Positions 1 to 10,938 are shown, counted from the first letter of the stretch. The stretch is DNA of 64,000 bases from Mesostigma viride (GCA_009746045.1 RPFO01000842.1:1-64000), one strand, 5' to 3'. Notes: a model not told the origin generated them from the letters alone. A program made the numbers and translations.

Positions 1-184
1 TCCTTTACCAAGAAAGAAAGGATGTAAAAAAAACCCAGAAAAAATGAAATTTTTTTTTTGCCTGCCTGTTTTTTTTTTTTTTTTTTTAATAACCTCCTGG
101 TTTTAAGGAAAAGCTGAAAAAATCTTCCCTACCCAACTAAACGTGTTGTGGCCCGTTCGTGTGCGTCCTCTTATGTTCTGAACG
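1..184 (+). mobile_element. Left internal remnant of Gypsy element B (split by element A)
   Basis: This stretch matches the region just before the protease in element A (compare about 3,545-3,635): a T-run, the sequence ataacctc, then GTGTGCGTCCTCTTATGTTCT. It stops at GAACG, where the 5' LTR of element A starts. The same internal sequence resumes at 10,939 with GAACGGTGG. Bases 1-184 and 10,939 onward are therefore two halves of one older element. Its 5' LTR, gag and upstream ORFs lie outside the window. Confidence 0.85.
180..184. repeat. Target site duplication (left) of element A
   Basis: GAACG sits immediately before the 5' LTR of A. The same five bases follow its 3' LTR at 10,939-10,943. 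Five base pairs is the usual Ty3/Gypsy duplication length. Confidence 0.85.
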
Positions 185-753
185 TGTTACGTCGCGTAAC
201 AATTCGTGTGTGGTCGGACGTAAATTAGGCCTTGGCCTCGGTTGTTCCTAGGTTACGTGCAGTTCTAGTTTGGACATGATTGTCCCCGTAACAGTACTGT
301 GGTATAGTGGGTGCCTTTGGGCGCCGCGCCGCGTACTATATTAGTGGTCCTTATCCTTTTGTAGAATGTAGTGGACAGGCGTGCATCTGTGCACCTGCTT
401 GTGTTTCTGTGTTTCTGCAGGCGAGGGCCAGGTCGGCCCGAGCCTGTTGGACCGTTGGTGACCATTTATGCACGTTCCACTCCTTGTGTGGTCACTCGGC
501 GTGTGTTAAATGAATTAGCACATATTAGCTTGGGTCACGGCAGTTTAGTTGTGTTTCCTTCCTCTTTTCCTGGAGTAAACGGGTTTGATTAAATGGCCTA
601 TGGCGTATTACAGTAGTACATATGTAAATGCATTGAGATCTGGTTCGTCTCGGTCGTCTTTCGCTAGGGGTGTAAATAGAAGCAGCCTCACTAGTTTAGG
701 TAGTATCAGGACAGGTAGAGGTAGAGGTGGCGGCCGAGGCTTGCGGCGTAACA
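185..753 (+). repeat. 5' LTR of element A
   Basis: The 569-bp LTR begins TGTTACG and ends CGTAACA, a 7-bp terminal inverted repeat. It aligns throughout with 10,368-10,938 and, less closely, with 16,315-16,887. I count about a dozen differences from the 3' LTR of A, including small indels near 207-215, so the insertion is fairly young. The last ~150 bases encode the start of a leader ORF. Confidence 0.93.
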
Positions 754-899
754 ATGGACTCGGAGGTAGTTTAGATAGAGAGCGAGACGACGATCCTTTG
801 CAACATACGTCATTGAATCAACCCTTCCGCGGCTGGGAAAAAGAAGACGACACGTACTTGACAGGTAATGGGCGGGTCGCCGTCAAGCTAGGAGGATAG
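600..899 (+). CDS. Leader ORF starting inside the LTR, RG-rich N-terminus
   Basis: Reading from the ATG at 600 gives 99 codons. The first 51 lie in the LTR and end in an arginine/glycine-rich tract (GRGRGGGRGLRR), an RGG-box-like composition. The rest crosses the PBS region into internal sequence and becomes acidic (DRERDDD). The 51 LTR codons stay open and free of indels in the LTRs at 10,785 and 16,734. Between the first and third LTR many changes are synonymous, although about 11 residues differ. I recognise no family. An RNA-binding leader peptide is only an inference from the RGG composition. Confidence 0.45.
   Translation: MAYYSSTYVNALRSGSSRSSFARGVNRSSLTSLGSIRTGRGRGGGRGLRRNNGLGGSLDRERDDDPLQHTSLNQPFRGWEKEDDTYLTGNGRVAVKLGG
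755..766 (+). promoter_or_regulatory. Putative primer binding site
   Basis: TGGACTCGGAGG lies one base after the end of the 5' LTR. An initial TGG, complementary to a tRNA 3' CCA end, is the normal start of a PBS. The tRNA species was not identified. Confidence 0.5.
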
Positions 900-1280
900 T
901 GCTGCCTGATTCAGGACACGCCCTGCCTAGACGTTAGACCTGCTCGAAGCGGAAAATCCTTTCGTATATAGCTCCTGCTCCTCGTCTTGTTTCCTTAGAA
1001 AGATGGTTTACTGCCGTAGACAGTTGCTGGTTTTGGTTCGACGATAGAGAGACGGCTAGCGTCTCGTAGATTACCCTTTTTCTGCATCGTGCCTGCTTCG
1101 TATTTAGACGACCCTTCGCCGGACGCAGAATTCTTGAAACCGGATACTTACGACCACCTGGCGCTGGAAACATCGTCCCTACGTGCGTCGTCAATCTGGT
1201 TCGGTTTCAGACACCCGAGATAAGTCGCCTTCTCCTCGTTCTCCTCATTTGACTGCTCAAGATCTACCAGGTGCGTTACC
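900..1280 (+). other. 5' untranslated stretch of element A
   Basis: This lies between the leader ORF and the next ATG. No convincing coding frame or structure was seen. It belongs to the internal region of element A. Confidence 0.5.
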
Positions 1281-1673
1281 ATGAGCCAACGGCGATCTTT
1301 TACTGCTCCTTCCCATTCTTCTAGCGATAATAGTCTAGCTAAATATTACGTAGTGATTACGCCTCAATGGTCCTCCATTTTCCTTTCTTGGTCCGACGCT
1401 AGGAAGATCGTTCAGAATCGTGAATATAACGTAATTAGGTATAAGAAATTTATGTCCTTTGAAGAAGCTCAGCAGTTCCTTATAGATCATAGCCAAACAG
1501 ATTTAGGCCTGCATGTACGCCCTATTCCTCATGGTCGCCCTCCAGTAGAAGCTCTAGTCTTTGCTACCCCTCCTTCTTCTCCCCCTAAACGGGCTGCATC
1601 TGCATCTGCTTCAGATACTCCTCTCACTTTGGAGTTTGGTTCCCTATCCATTACTGTTGTTAAAAAGGATTGA
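1281..1673 (+). CDS. RNase H1 hybrid-binding / viroplasmin-like (Cauli_VI) domain ORF
   Basis: The ORF has 130 codons from an ATG. Residues ~20-70 read like the hybrid-binding domain of RNase H1 and caulimovirus P6: a start of KYYVVITPQW, then SWSDARKIV, then YKKFMSFEEAQQFL, matching the family pattern of an aromatic strand, a tryptophan-led helix and a KxF..xxEA.xF helix. In known proteins this fold binds RNA:DNA hybrids or dsRNA. The C-terminal third is Pro/Ser-rich low complexity. It lies upstream of gag as a separate ORF, an unusual position for Ty3/Gypsy. A plausible role is handling the RNA:DNA hybrid during reverse transcription. Assignment is from motif recognition only. Confidence 0.7.
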   Translation: MSQRRSFTAPSHSSSDNSLAKYYVVITPQWSSIFLSWSDARKIVQNREYNVIRYKKFMSFEEAQQFLIDHSQTDLGLHVRPIPHGRPPVEALVFATPPSSPPKRAASASASDTPLTLEFGSLSITVVKKD

Positions 1674-1766
1674 TTTTAATTTTGTTCCTGCTGCAGACCT
1701 TCAAGGTTTTTCCTTTTTCTTTTGTTGCTTTCTTCTTTTGATTCCTATTCCTTTACGTAATTAAAG

Positions 1767-3510
1767 ATGGATCCAGTGGGTGGAGATATGTCGCCTATAC
1801 CTACCAATAATAATAATAATACTACTACTAATAACATTAACAATAACAATACTCGTGGTAACCGACGGGACTCCTTGGAAACGGTACACCATCTCACTCC
1901 TCAAGGTATTCTGCGTACCTCACCTCCTTCTCCTGTTGCTGGTGGTCGCCGTCGTCCCTCAATTACCCCACCTACCTATGAACAACGTATTTCCCAAGTC
2001 AGATTTAGTGATGAACCTTCTTTCGTTGTGAACCAGGCCCCTGCCCCTTCTGCAACCTTGGCTCACCCCTCCAGCAGGTCCTCACACACTAACAATGCCT
2101 AGGCCTCCTTCCCACCCTGTGCCTTCAATGCCTGCTATTAACACGGGTCGTACCTCGGCCCCTGTCGGCCCTTCTGGGCGCCCTAGTGCAGTCCCTTTTC
2201 CCACCTGCTTCCTGGTCCTACCCTGAGACGGCCTATGAGGCTGCCCAGGTTCCTACCCGTGTGGCTGATTTAGAAGTTAATAATGATTTCAGTACCATGC
2301 CCCTAGATGATAGGAATTATGATCATTTTGCCTATTCCTCTCTTCGTGAGCAATATACTGTCCCCTTCTCCTATGGGCACCATCCTGAAACGGTGGCTCC
2401 CTCTAGACCCCTACCCAAGACTTTTCCTATCCCTTCCTTCTATCCCGCTTATGTAGCAGTGGAAGATAGTGGCCCTATGGGAAAAACTGATTCTTCTAAT
2501 CCCCCTAAGCCTCCTGCTCTTCCCCTCTTTGCCAACCTTCCTAAGCTGGATGTCAAGTCTACCCCTCAACAGTTTTTCACCTTCATTATGTTGCTCACCC
2601 AGAACACAGAGTCCTGGCAGAACCACAATAGGTGGCGCCTCTCTGATGCTGTACTAGTTCCTCATTATCTTACTACCTGCATTACTCCTGAACTTGCTAA
2701 CCTCATCCAGTGTGAGTCTCTTGCCTCTCATGCCTACCCAAACTCTGTAGCAGAATTGTTCAAGCGTTTAGAGAACCATTTAGTCCCTCCCGATGCAGAT
2801 TGGCAGGATAGATTATCCTTTGGCACCTTGCAGCAGGGTACCAAGTCCTTCAAAGAATATATGAAAGAGTTTGATGCTCAGATGGTACGAATTAGGGATT
2901 TGTCGGGTGCAGAAGTACGTGCTCGCTTCCTTCAGGGCCTCAGTAGACCCTTATTGCGTGAAGTCAAGCGCCAGTTCTCTGCCTACCGTTTTACTGACCT
3001 GCCCCTCAAGCATGTGCGCCAGCATCTTTTACGAGTAGCAGATTTCTTCTCCACACCTTCTCTTCCTACCCGTTCCCGTATTAATAATATTAGCCTTACC
3101 CCTGAGGAGGAGAACTCCTATGTAGAAGAATTAGATATCTGTGTGACTGACCTTTCAGCTCTGGATGTCTCTCATACACCTGCTATCATTGTAAGGAAGT
3201 AGGTCATCTTAAACGTGAGTGCCCCAAGTTCCTTTCGGGTGCTCCCCCTCATCCCGACGCTCGCCCTCCTCGTACCCCTCAGCGTGCTCCTATTCGTCCC
3301 ACTTCAGGACGCATTCCTTCAGCTACCCCTAGTAGGCTGAATGCTGTGCAGACAGGATCCCCAGGGTTCCCCTATGATAATCAGGCTCCCGCACCCTCTT
3401 CAATCCCTCGTGACCCTCCAGCAGTGGCTTTTCCGCCAGGGTCTTCTTCGGGGTTAGTTCCTATGGATTTGGGGGGGAGGGGGAACAGTAGGCCTGTCAG
3501 CCGGGGGTAA
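1767..3510 (+). pseudogene. gag: gag (broken over three frames) with CCHC zinc knuckle
   Basis: Three consecutive frames make up gag. Frame one, 1,767-2,102, starts MDPVGGD and has Asn-rich and Pro-rich stretches. Frame two, 2,186-3,202, holds the capsid-type Retrotrans_gag domain, with a typical helix near FGTLQQGTKSFKEYMKEF and FLQGLSRPLLREV. Frame three, about 3,181-3,510, carries the zinc knuckle CYHCKEVGHLKREC (C-x2-C-x4-H-x4-C) and a basic Pro-rich tail ending at TAA 3,508-3,510. Two frame changes within one gag suggest decay or base-calling errors; programmed frameshifting inside gag is a less likely alternative. Element B cannot serve as a check because its gag is outside the window. 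Confidence 0.8.
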
Positions 3511-3681
3511 CCTGGACAGGTCCTTAGATAGTACCCCAGATAAATTTTTGCTTGCCTGTTTTTATAACCTCTGTAGGAGCTGAATCATCCCTACCACTAC
3601 GTGTGCGTCCTCTTATGTTCTTGAATGGTGGTTTAACCGTCCCTCACACTGTTGTAGACCCTTCTGCATGCTGATGAACTC

Positions 3682-4410
3682 TTGAATGTCTCTGTGTTGG
3701 TAGATAGCGGTGCGGCTAGCTCCTTTGTGAGCGAGGCCCTAGTTAGGCGTTTAGGACTAGTCCCTACCCCTCACACCAAACCCGTCACTGTTCATTATGC
3801 TGATGGTCGCACCAGTCATTCCCCGGGTACGGTGTCCCTTCCCATGGTTATACAAGGACGTACTGTCAACCTGACGGCCACTATAGGCCCTATCACTACC
3901 GCTGATGTATTACTAGGATTAGATTGGCACCAGGATAATAAGATTACTATTAATTATGATACCATGGTCATTTGGTTTCCAGATAGCTCTTACTGGGTAC
4001 CAGAACGTCATTATAGATTAGAAAATTTATCCTTGGTAGATATTACTCCTCCTACACCTGTTGATCCTCCTGTGAGACCTATACCTGAAGTATTAATGTC
4101 CAATGACGAATTGAGATCTGAACTAAAGGAATATGGATACCTATTATGTATGTTCCTTCAGTTAGAAGTACAGGAGATACCTATCACTAATAATAGTGTG
4201 GATATAGATGTAAATACAGTGGATACAATAGGAGTGGGATTTACTGAAAATGAAATAGTAAGATACATGGCTGTGATAGATTCCTCAAAAGTATTTGAAG
4301 AAAAGACTCCTTCTTATCCTCCTCCTCGTTCTGTTTTACACCGTGTAGTTATCAAGGACGGTGCAGTTCCTACGCACTCTCCGATGTATAGAATGGGCCC
4401 TACAGATTAA
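3682..4410 (+). pseudogene. pol: pol part 1: aspartic protease and linker (element A)
   Basis: The retropepsin motif VDSGAASSFV lies near the start. It is followed by the flap and second half (DVLLGLDW) and the linker to reverse transcriptase (the PMYRMGP motif that precedes RT in Gypsy pol). The frame closes at 4,410. Element B reads CCGAG where A reads CAGA at about 4,403, so a one-base loss in A causes the stop. Two bases are also missing near 3,662 relative to B, so the upstream connection to gag is out of frame too. Confidence 0.85.
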
Positions 4411-4430
4411 AGGAACTAAAACAGATTTTA

Positions 4431-6428
4431 GTGTCATTATTAGAAGCAGGATTGATAGAGCCTAGTAACTCCCCCTACTCAGCTGGTGTCCTGTTAGTTC
4501 CTAAGCCAAATGGCAAGTTTCGCCTAGTTACTGATTATAGGAAGTTGAATGATATTACTGTGAAGTCTAAATACCCTCTACCTCGTATTGATGATATATT
4601 TAATAAGGTTAAAGGTTCCACTTGTTTCACAGTACTGGATTGTGCGGATGGTTTTTGGCAGTTGCGGATAGCTCCTGAGGATTGCCATAAAACCGCCTTT
4701 GCTACCCCTTTTGGTCATTACCAGTTTAGAGTAGCGGCTATGGGACTCTGTAACTCGCCTGCCTCTTTTCAAATGTTAATGAATGAAGTGCTTAGACCTG
4801 TTATGGGAAATTCTCACCTTCCTCAGGTGTCCTCTGATCTAAAGGATCCTTCCTTCTCCTCTGTTTCTTTATCTGAGCATGACCGTTCTTGTGCTCAAGC
4901 TTACTTAGATGATATTCTTATTTACTCTCCTGATTTTGAAACGCACCTACGTGATTTAAAGAAAGTATTAGAAATAATGGCTGAAAATTCTTTGTGGGCG
5001 CGCCGTGCTAAAGTGCGTTCGGGTAGGAGTGTCCCATTTTTAGGGCACGTTCTGTCAGATGCCGGGGTCGCTACCGACCCGGATAAAACTAAGTCAATTC
5101 AGGAATGGCCTACTCCTACCGACGTTAAAGGTGTACGTAGTTTCCTAGGAATTGCTTCTTACTATAGGCGTTTTATCCCGCGTTTCGCAACTATAGCAGC
5201 CCCTATTAATCATTTATTAAAGAAGGATATCCCCTTTGTTTGGAGTAGTGAATGTCAGTCGGCTTTTCAGTGCCTAAAATCCCTACTCCTTTCCCCTCCT
5301 GTACTCATCCTACCGGATACTACTAAACCCTTTGTTGTGGCTACAGATGCTAGTAAAGTAGCTATAGGTGGTGTCCTTCTCCAGGATCAGGGTCAGGGCT
5401 TACAGCCAATTGAGTATATCTCTAGGACAATGCTCCCTGCGGAGCGTAACTATCCCGTACACCAGCAGGAACTCTTAGCTGTGGTGTATTGTTGCCACGC
5501 GTGGCAGCACTTCCTTAAAGGTGCTCAATTTGATGTCTGCCTGAATGAACCCTGTGAGCTAGATCCTTATAGGTTAGTTATCCAAACGGATCATCGTCCC
5601 CTTACCCATCTTCTCTCCCAACCCAACCTTACCCCTCGGCAAGCGCGCTGGATGGAATTTTTAGCACAGTTTTCCCCTTTTAAACTTCAGTATGTCAAGG
5701 GTGTAGATAACATAGTACCAGATGCACTCTCTCGTCGTGCAGACTATTCCTTCTTCGAGGACCTTGATGTTCTCAATACTACTCTAGTTCCTACTACTAT
5801 GGGTGTAACCCCTTATGGTGAACTACCTGATGATGAATCCTATGCCTACCTCTTTCATACAGCTGTTCGCATGCCTGATCTCCTTTCTCACGTAGGACTC
5901 TCTCTCCCGTGTGAGGCCCTTCCCGTGGCCTCGGTGGGGGGGGAGGGGAAAAATAAAATTTCTATACCGCTTAGCCATATAGCGACTAGGTCAGGAAAGT
6001 CTTATGAAAACGTAGTCCCTCTAGGACCTCCCCTTCTCTTTGGCAAGGCGGTAGGAGATCTCTTTAAACCTGTTCTGGATACTTCTGTAGCGATGCCTAC
6101 CTCTGATCTTGAACGCCTTATTAGTAGATTTACGGCCACTGAGCCGGAAGCATTAGCTGCCATTGCTGCACATCCCCAACAATTAGGCAAGCACCCTTGT
6201 AAATTTGTAGGTGGGTTTTTATATGTGCAGATAGCAGATTCTCCCCCTCAATGGCGCCTGTATGTCCCTCCTATCTGTCGCTCCTCCTTGCTCTTTGAGT
6301 TGCATGACTTAGCTGCTCATCAGGGTGGTAAACGGGTACGGGACCTAGTAGCCCGCTCTTATTACTGGCCTTCCCTTTATAAGGATGTAGATGAGTATGT
6401 TAGAACTGTCAATCTTGCCAGGAAATGA
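4431..6428 (+). pseudogene. pol: pol part 2: reverse transcriptase, RNase H, integrase N-terminus (element A)
   Basis: The 665-codon open segment contains RT fingers and palm (LLVPKPNGKFRLVTDYR, then the catalytic YLDD at about 4,902-4,913). RNase H follows (VATDASK, the HQQELLAVV helix, QTDHRPL). The last part is the HHCC zinc-binding start of integrase (ELHDLAAHQGG, YYWPSLYKDV). The frame breaks at about 6,406: the expected CQSC half of the zinc site is present but one base out of frame, so translation ends at 6,428. The RT core differs from element B at almost no positions. Confidence 0.9.
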
Positions 6429-7279
6429 AACCCAATAATGTAGGACAGATAGCAGAACCTAGGACCTTGCCTGACCCCATCATGCCTTGGGATTCTATCA
6501 TGATGGATTTTGTAGGACCTTTTAGAAAGAATGATAGGGGCAATGCCCAAATCCTTGTGTTCATAGATCGTTTTACTCGTATGTGCCATCTTGTGCCGTG
6601 TCCTTTAGAACTCACCGCACGTGATTGCGCACGCCTATACCTCAATAATGTATATAGATATCATGGATTGAGTAGGCAGTTTATTAGTGATAAGGATAAA
6701 TTATTTACCTCAGATTTTTGGCAGCAGTTTTTCGCTGCCATCGGTACCAAGGTTACCTACGGTACTGCCTACCACTCCTCCTCCTCTCATTTAGTAGAGC
6801 GTCTTAATAGGGTAGTAGAAGAAGCGCTTAGGCACTATGTTAATGGCTCGGGTAGTGATTGGGAGGATTATTTATGTTTGGTAGAGTTCTCCCTCAACAA
6901 TTGTCCCCAAGCTGCGCATGGATATACGCCCTTCTTCTTAGATACTGGTAGACAGCCCCTTACCCCTACCTCTCTCTTAGCTAGTCCTCTACGGGACAAG
7001 GATGATGTGTCCCGAGATACTGTAGAAGGTGTACAGTCCTTACTAGATAGAATGAAAACTGCTCATGACCACGCGATCTCAGGGTACCAAAAAGCTCAGG
7101 CTAAGTACCTTGCTAGGTTGCGTGCCTCCTTAGATAGACGAGCACCTGAGATAGAAATAGGAGATCTAGTATTAGTAGAAGGCCCCCGTGTTGGCCGTTT
7201 TGCTCATAAGTTTGAAGCAGAACTGAAGGTCAAACTTAGGCCCGCCTTCTTAGGACCCTTCCATGTGTTGTCTAGGTAG
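6425..7279 (+). pseudogene. pol: pol part 3: integrase catalytic core (element A)
   Basis: The frame reads through an rve-type integrase core: WDSIMMDFVGP with the first catalytic Asp, FIDRFTRMCHLVPC, ISDKDKLF with the second Asp, and SSSHLVERLNRVVEEAL with the Glu. It then enters a C-terminal region with the LVLVEGPRVG strand. It is one frame away from the preceding and following pol pieces. This whole block is missing from element B. The stop at 7,277-7,279 reflects another frame change near 7,275. Confidence 0.88.
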
Positions 7280-7610
7280 GAAATATAAAGTCGATATCCC
7301 TACCTCTTGGCAAACGCATTCAAACACCTTCCATAGGAGCCAGCTTAAACTGTACCATCCTAGTACGTTCGCTGGCAGGGAGTTAGCGCCTGCCCCTTTA
7401 GAGCATAACCCTGACACTGGGGAAGTAGAAGACGAAGTAGAAAGCATCGTGGCCCATAGAGATATCAAAAAGGGCCGCGGTACCCAGCGTCAGTATAAAG
7501 TGAAGTGGATGTATGCTCGTAGTGAAGTAGATAAGGTTTGGTATACGGAGAGTGAGCTAGATGGGTGTAGTCGCCTGCTGCAGGAATATAAAACCCTGCA
7601 TAAGCTCTAG
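7263..7610 (+). pseudogene. pol: pol part 4: integrase C-terminus and chromodomain (element A)
   Basis: This frame continues from the integrase C-terminal barrel (KYKVDIPTSWQTHSNTFHRS) into a chromodomain-like module: VESIVAHRDIKKG, QYKVKWMYA, then the acidic helix SELDGCSRLLQEY. The aromatic/KW core and following helix are typical of chromoviral integrases, where the module guides insertion to modified chromatin. The ORF stops at 7,610, shortly before the third ORF starts at 7,687. In B the last ~50 bases of this region are joined to a truncated RNase H/integrase boundary. Confidence 0.8.
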
Positions 7611-7686
7611 TTGTAGACCTTCTCCTCTCTTATGTTATGTCTGCTGTCGACGGATGGTTGGTTGTCCCCTCCCCTCCGCAGCCGTC

Positions 7687-9995
7687 ATGTCAGAGCCTAC
7701 CCTCCGGCTGAGAGCTCGCTGCCGTCCCCGCCCCACCGGACCCTGAGCTGTATTTCGAGGCCCTTCCGGGCCGCTGGGTGTCGCGATCAAGTTACCCGGG
7801 TGGCGTTGTGCAGCCGGCCCTTCAGGCCCAACATGCGAGCTTAGTCAGGGCGGCCCTCTTCGGGGTCACGTGGTATGGTCCTTCCCCTGATGAGCCGCAC
7901 CAGCTTGTCCTGCACGGGTTCGACGATGCCGGACACTGTTTGTTGGGGTGTGGTTCCAGCTGTCCCGCCCTGGGACAGATAGATGCGGTTCTCCGGTGCT
8001 GCCGTGTGTTCTCCTACCTCTCTACCCTGTGGGCCGTACCTGCCTACGGGAGGTGTTCCCTTGGCTTCCGGCTGAGGGTGATGCTGAGGTAGATGAGAAC
8101 CCCTGTGACCTTTTACGGGCCGTAGAATTCATGGAGATAGCTGATCAGTCGGCGGAACTAGCGGTTAGTGGTCCTGCCCCTTGGGCGCCCCAGCCGAGGT
8201 ACATTATACGCCAGATTATTCTGCCTCGAGCGCTGCGTCCGCCTCCTCGGCGTCTGTTCCTCCCTCTCCGGTCCCGTCGTCCCCTCGGTCGACCCGGGAT
8301 GTTGCAGTAGAGCCTACCCCTTCGGGTTTGCCTGATCCTCTTTCGGCGACGGTCTCGGCTATGCAGGCTCAGATCCAGTCCCTGACCACGGCGTTCGGGG
8401 CCTTCCTGGCGGCCCAAGCGCAGACTCCGGCCACGCCAGGTGGGGTGTCCGTGGTGTCCGCGCCCCCTACTCCTTTGGTTGCTTCGGCACCTGTGGTTTC
8501 GCCGGCGCCCCCTACCCCTTTGGTTGCTGCGGCTCCGACACCTCCGGTTGCCTCCGTGCCTGCGGCCGACGTTCCCGCGCCTCGGCGCGAGTCTTCAGCC
8601 CCTTCGGCTGTGCCCGCCGTCGCCCCCTCTGGGCCGTCCGCTGCGCCCTCACAGCCAGTTCGTGGTTTCTTCAGCGACACGGGCGATCATCCCAGGCTTT
8701 GGGAGGGTGGTCCCCCGCAGAGGATCCCGGTGCCCGACTGGAGCTTGGATGGTAACCAATCTTATGCCGGGCTGCCTGTCCCTACGGGCCCTATCTTCAA
8801 TATGTGGCCTGAGGGTGCACCGGCAACGGAGACCGGCGCGCCTGCGTCGATGGCGGGTCCGTCACGGCCCTCTCTGGTTTCGGGTCCGGCGCGACCTCCT
8901 GTTTTACCAGTGCCCCCTGCGTCGGTGTCGGCTCCTGCCCCTGCGTCGGCCCCTGCTTCGGTCCCTGCTCCTTCGGCCTCGCGGTCATTGGCCGCGGTTG
9001 TTCGGTCCACCGGTCAGGATCCTCGCGTCACCCGCGCTGCCGATTCCCTCCGGGAGTTGTCCCAGGGTGATCGGGACAGGGCCCCTTCTGTGGTGCATGC
9101 GACGCCGGAGTCGCGCGACACGCCCATTCCTGGGTATGGTATGTCCGCACTCGCCTGCCGACAGTGTGACCTGCCGCGCGCCTCTGCTGAGCTTGCCATC
9201 TCCCCCATGTCCTACGGGTTCTCCCAGGTGTGTCGGGCGCCCCGGGATCGTGGCCTACCCATTGAGACTGATCGGCCTCCCTTCGACATGGTTATTTTAG
9301 CTGATCCGGTGTTCGAGGGTGAGATCCTGGTCCGGCGCGTTCTGTATCGCTGGGCTAGGCGCCACAACGACTTGGACACCTACGGTGGGTTCCAGTGGGC
9401 TTACCCTCCACCTCTGGGCATTATGGCTTCGGATGCCCTTACAGTAGAGTTTCCTGCGGTGCCGGGTGCGGCGTACACTACGGTCCTCCAGCCCATCCTT
9501 GAGTGGGATGCCCGTCGCCCGGCGCCCATCCCGGGCCAGGGTCTAGACTCCCGTGGTCACCCTCCTCCTCGGGCCAGCGACTACCTAGAGACATTCGGGT
9601 CGCGACAGTGTGTTCGTCGGTGGCGCTCCCGCGAGGTGCGGCACATCCGGTTGTGGCCGTCCAACGTGGAGCCCCTGGTGGACCTGTTCTTCCCGACGGG
9701 TATGCGCCCTCGGATCCGGTACCATCGCCTCCTCCTGCGGGCCCTTTGCCTGATCGCGGTAGAGCCTTTCCTTCGCCTCTTTGCCTGTGGCTTTCTGGAC
9801 TGGGCCCGTGGCCAGGTCGTCCTCACGCAGCATAGGTATTACTGGGCCTTCCTGGGCCTCTTTCCTGACGGCGTGTGGGCCGATGTTTTCCTCACTGTAG
9901 ATAGGCATGACAATGTCGAGGATGTGGCCCACTACCAGGCCTACCTGGAGGTCCTGCTGGCCTCTCGTGGCACTTATCAGACGGATGGCCACTAG
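7687..9995 (+). pseudogene. Third ORF of element A (unknown function), frameshifted copy
   Basis: The ATG at 7,687 corresponds to the 13,657 start in element B. One C is missing at about 7,699 (TACCCTCC versus TACCCCTCC), and further frame changes occur before 8,181. From 8,181 the frame is open for 604 codons to 9,995. Features match the intact copy: Ala/Pro/Ser-rich middle, a short helical AMQAQIQSLT segment, and a conserved ~250-residue C-terminal domain with repeated Arg/Trp/Tyr-rich strands. No homology recognised. See the intact copy in B. Confidence 0.75.
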
Positions 9996-10358
9996 ATAGA
10001 GGGCCTTAGGCCCGACCTGAGGGTGTTGTCCCTCCGGTATATAGAGTCGCCCTCATATTCTGGCCAGTTGGTTGGCTGTTCTTGGTCCTTAGCGCTGATG
10101 TGTTTACTCTGTGTGTCCTGCCCAGTGCCGTCCCCCCCGGCCAGGACTCTGTTCCAGGCAGTTAGGGGAGCCTCCCACCAGGCTTGGTGCTGGCTAACCC
10201 TACACCACCCGGCGTGGTGGTGGAGACCGTGTGAACTATTGGTGCTTTGTATCTGGGATGGTCTAGCGATTGTGTTGGTATGTGCTGGGTGCATTAGGTT
10301 TTTCCTACCCCTTTGGTTCCCTCCTCTCTGCGTAGGGAGAGGGCTCCCTACCTTTTGT
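9996..10358 (+). other. 3' untranslated region of element A
   Basis: No coding frame is convincing here. It aligns with 15,946-16,304 in element B, with moderate divergence, and ends at the polypurine tract. Confidence 0.6.
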
Positions 10359-10367
10359 GGGGGGAGG
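10359..10367 (+). promoter_or_regulatory. Polypurine tract of element A
   Basis: GGGGGGAGG immediately precedes the 3' LTR. The equivalent tract in B is at 16,305-16,314. This is the normal position of the plus-strand primer. Confidence 0.8.
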
Positions 10368-10938
10368 TGTTACGTCGCGTAACAATTCGTTGTGGTTACG
10401 GACGTAAATTAGGTCCTTGGCCTCGGTTGTTCCTAGGTTACGTGCAGTTCTAGTTTGGACATGATTGTCCCCGTAACAGTACTGTGGTATATTGGGTGCC
10501 TTTGGGCGCCGCGCCGCGTACTATATTAGTGGTCCTTATCCTTTTGTAGAATGTAGTGGACCGGCGTGCATCTGTGCACCTGCCTGTGTTTCTGTGGTTC
10601 TGCAGGCGAGGGCCAGGTCGGCCCGAGCCTGTTGGACCGTTGGTGACCATTTATGCACGTTCCACTCCTTGTGTGGTCACTCGGCGTGTGTTAAATGAAT
10701 TAACACATATTAGCTTGGGTCACGGCAGTTTAGTTGTGTTTCCTTCCTCTTTTCCTGGAGTAAACGGGTTTGATTAAATGGCCTATGGCGTATTACAGTA
10801 GTACATATGTAAATGCATTGAGATCTGGTTCGTCTCGGTCGTCTTTCGCTAGGGGTGTATATAGAGGCAGCCTCACTAGTTTAGGTAGTATCAGGACAGG
10901 TAGAGGTAGAGGTGGTGGCCGAGGCTTGCGGCGTAACA
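10368..10938 (+). repeat. 3' LTR of element A
   Basis: The 571-bp LTR begins TGTTACG and ends CGTAACA. It is close to the 5' LTR at 185-753 and is followed directly by the GAACG duplication and resumed element B sequence. The leader ORF start is at 10,785. Confidence 0.93.

Larger units (their letters stand above)
185..10938 (+). mobile_element. Ty3/Gypsy chromovirus A, full length LTR to LTR, nested in element B
   Basis: The element is bounded by two ~570-bp LTRs that start TGTTACGTCGCG and end CGGCGTAACA, flanked by GAACG duplications. Internal order: PBS-like TGG sequence, leader ORF, hybrid-binding-domain ORF, gag with zinc knuckle, protease, reverse transcriptase, RNase H, integrase, chromodomain, third ORF, polypurine tract. 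PR-RT-RH-IN order and the C-terminal chromodomain place it among Ty3/Gypsy chromoviruses. Gag, pol and the third ORF all contain frame breaks relative to the expected products, so this copy appears defective unless some are assembly errors. Confidence 0.93.

Noticed and set aside
8145-9992. Long minus-strand frames opposite the third ORF
   Set aside because: GC-rich codon bias opens antisense frames; they show no motifs and are not conserved in A versus B independently of the sense frame.
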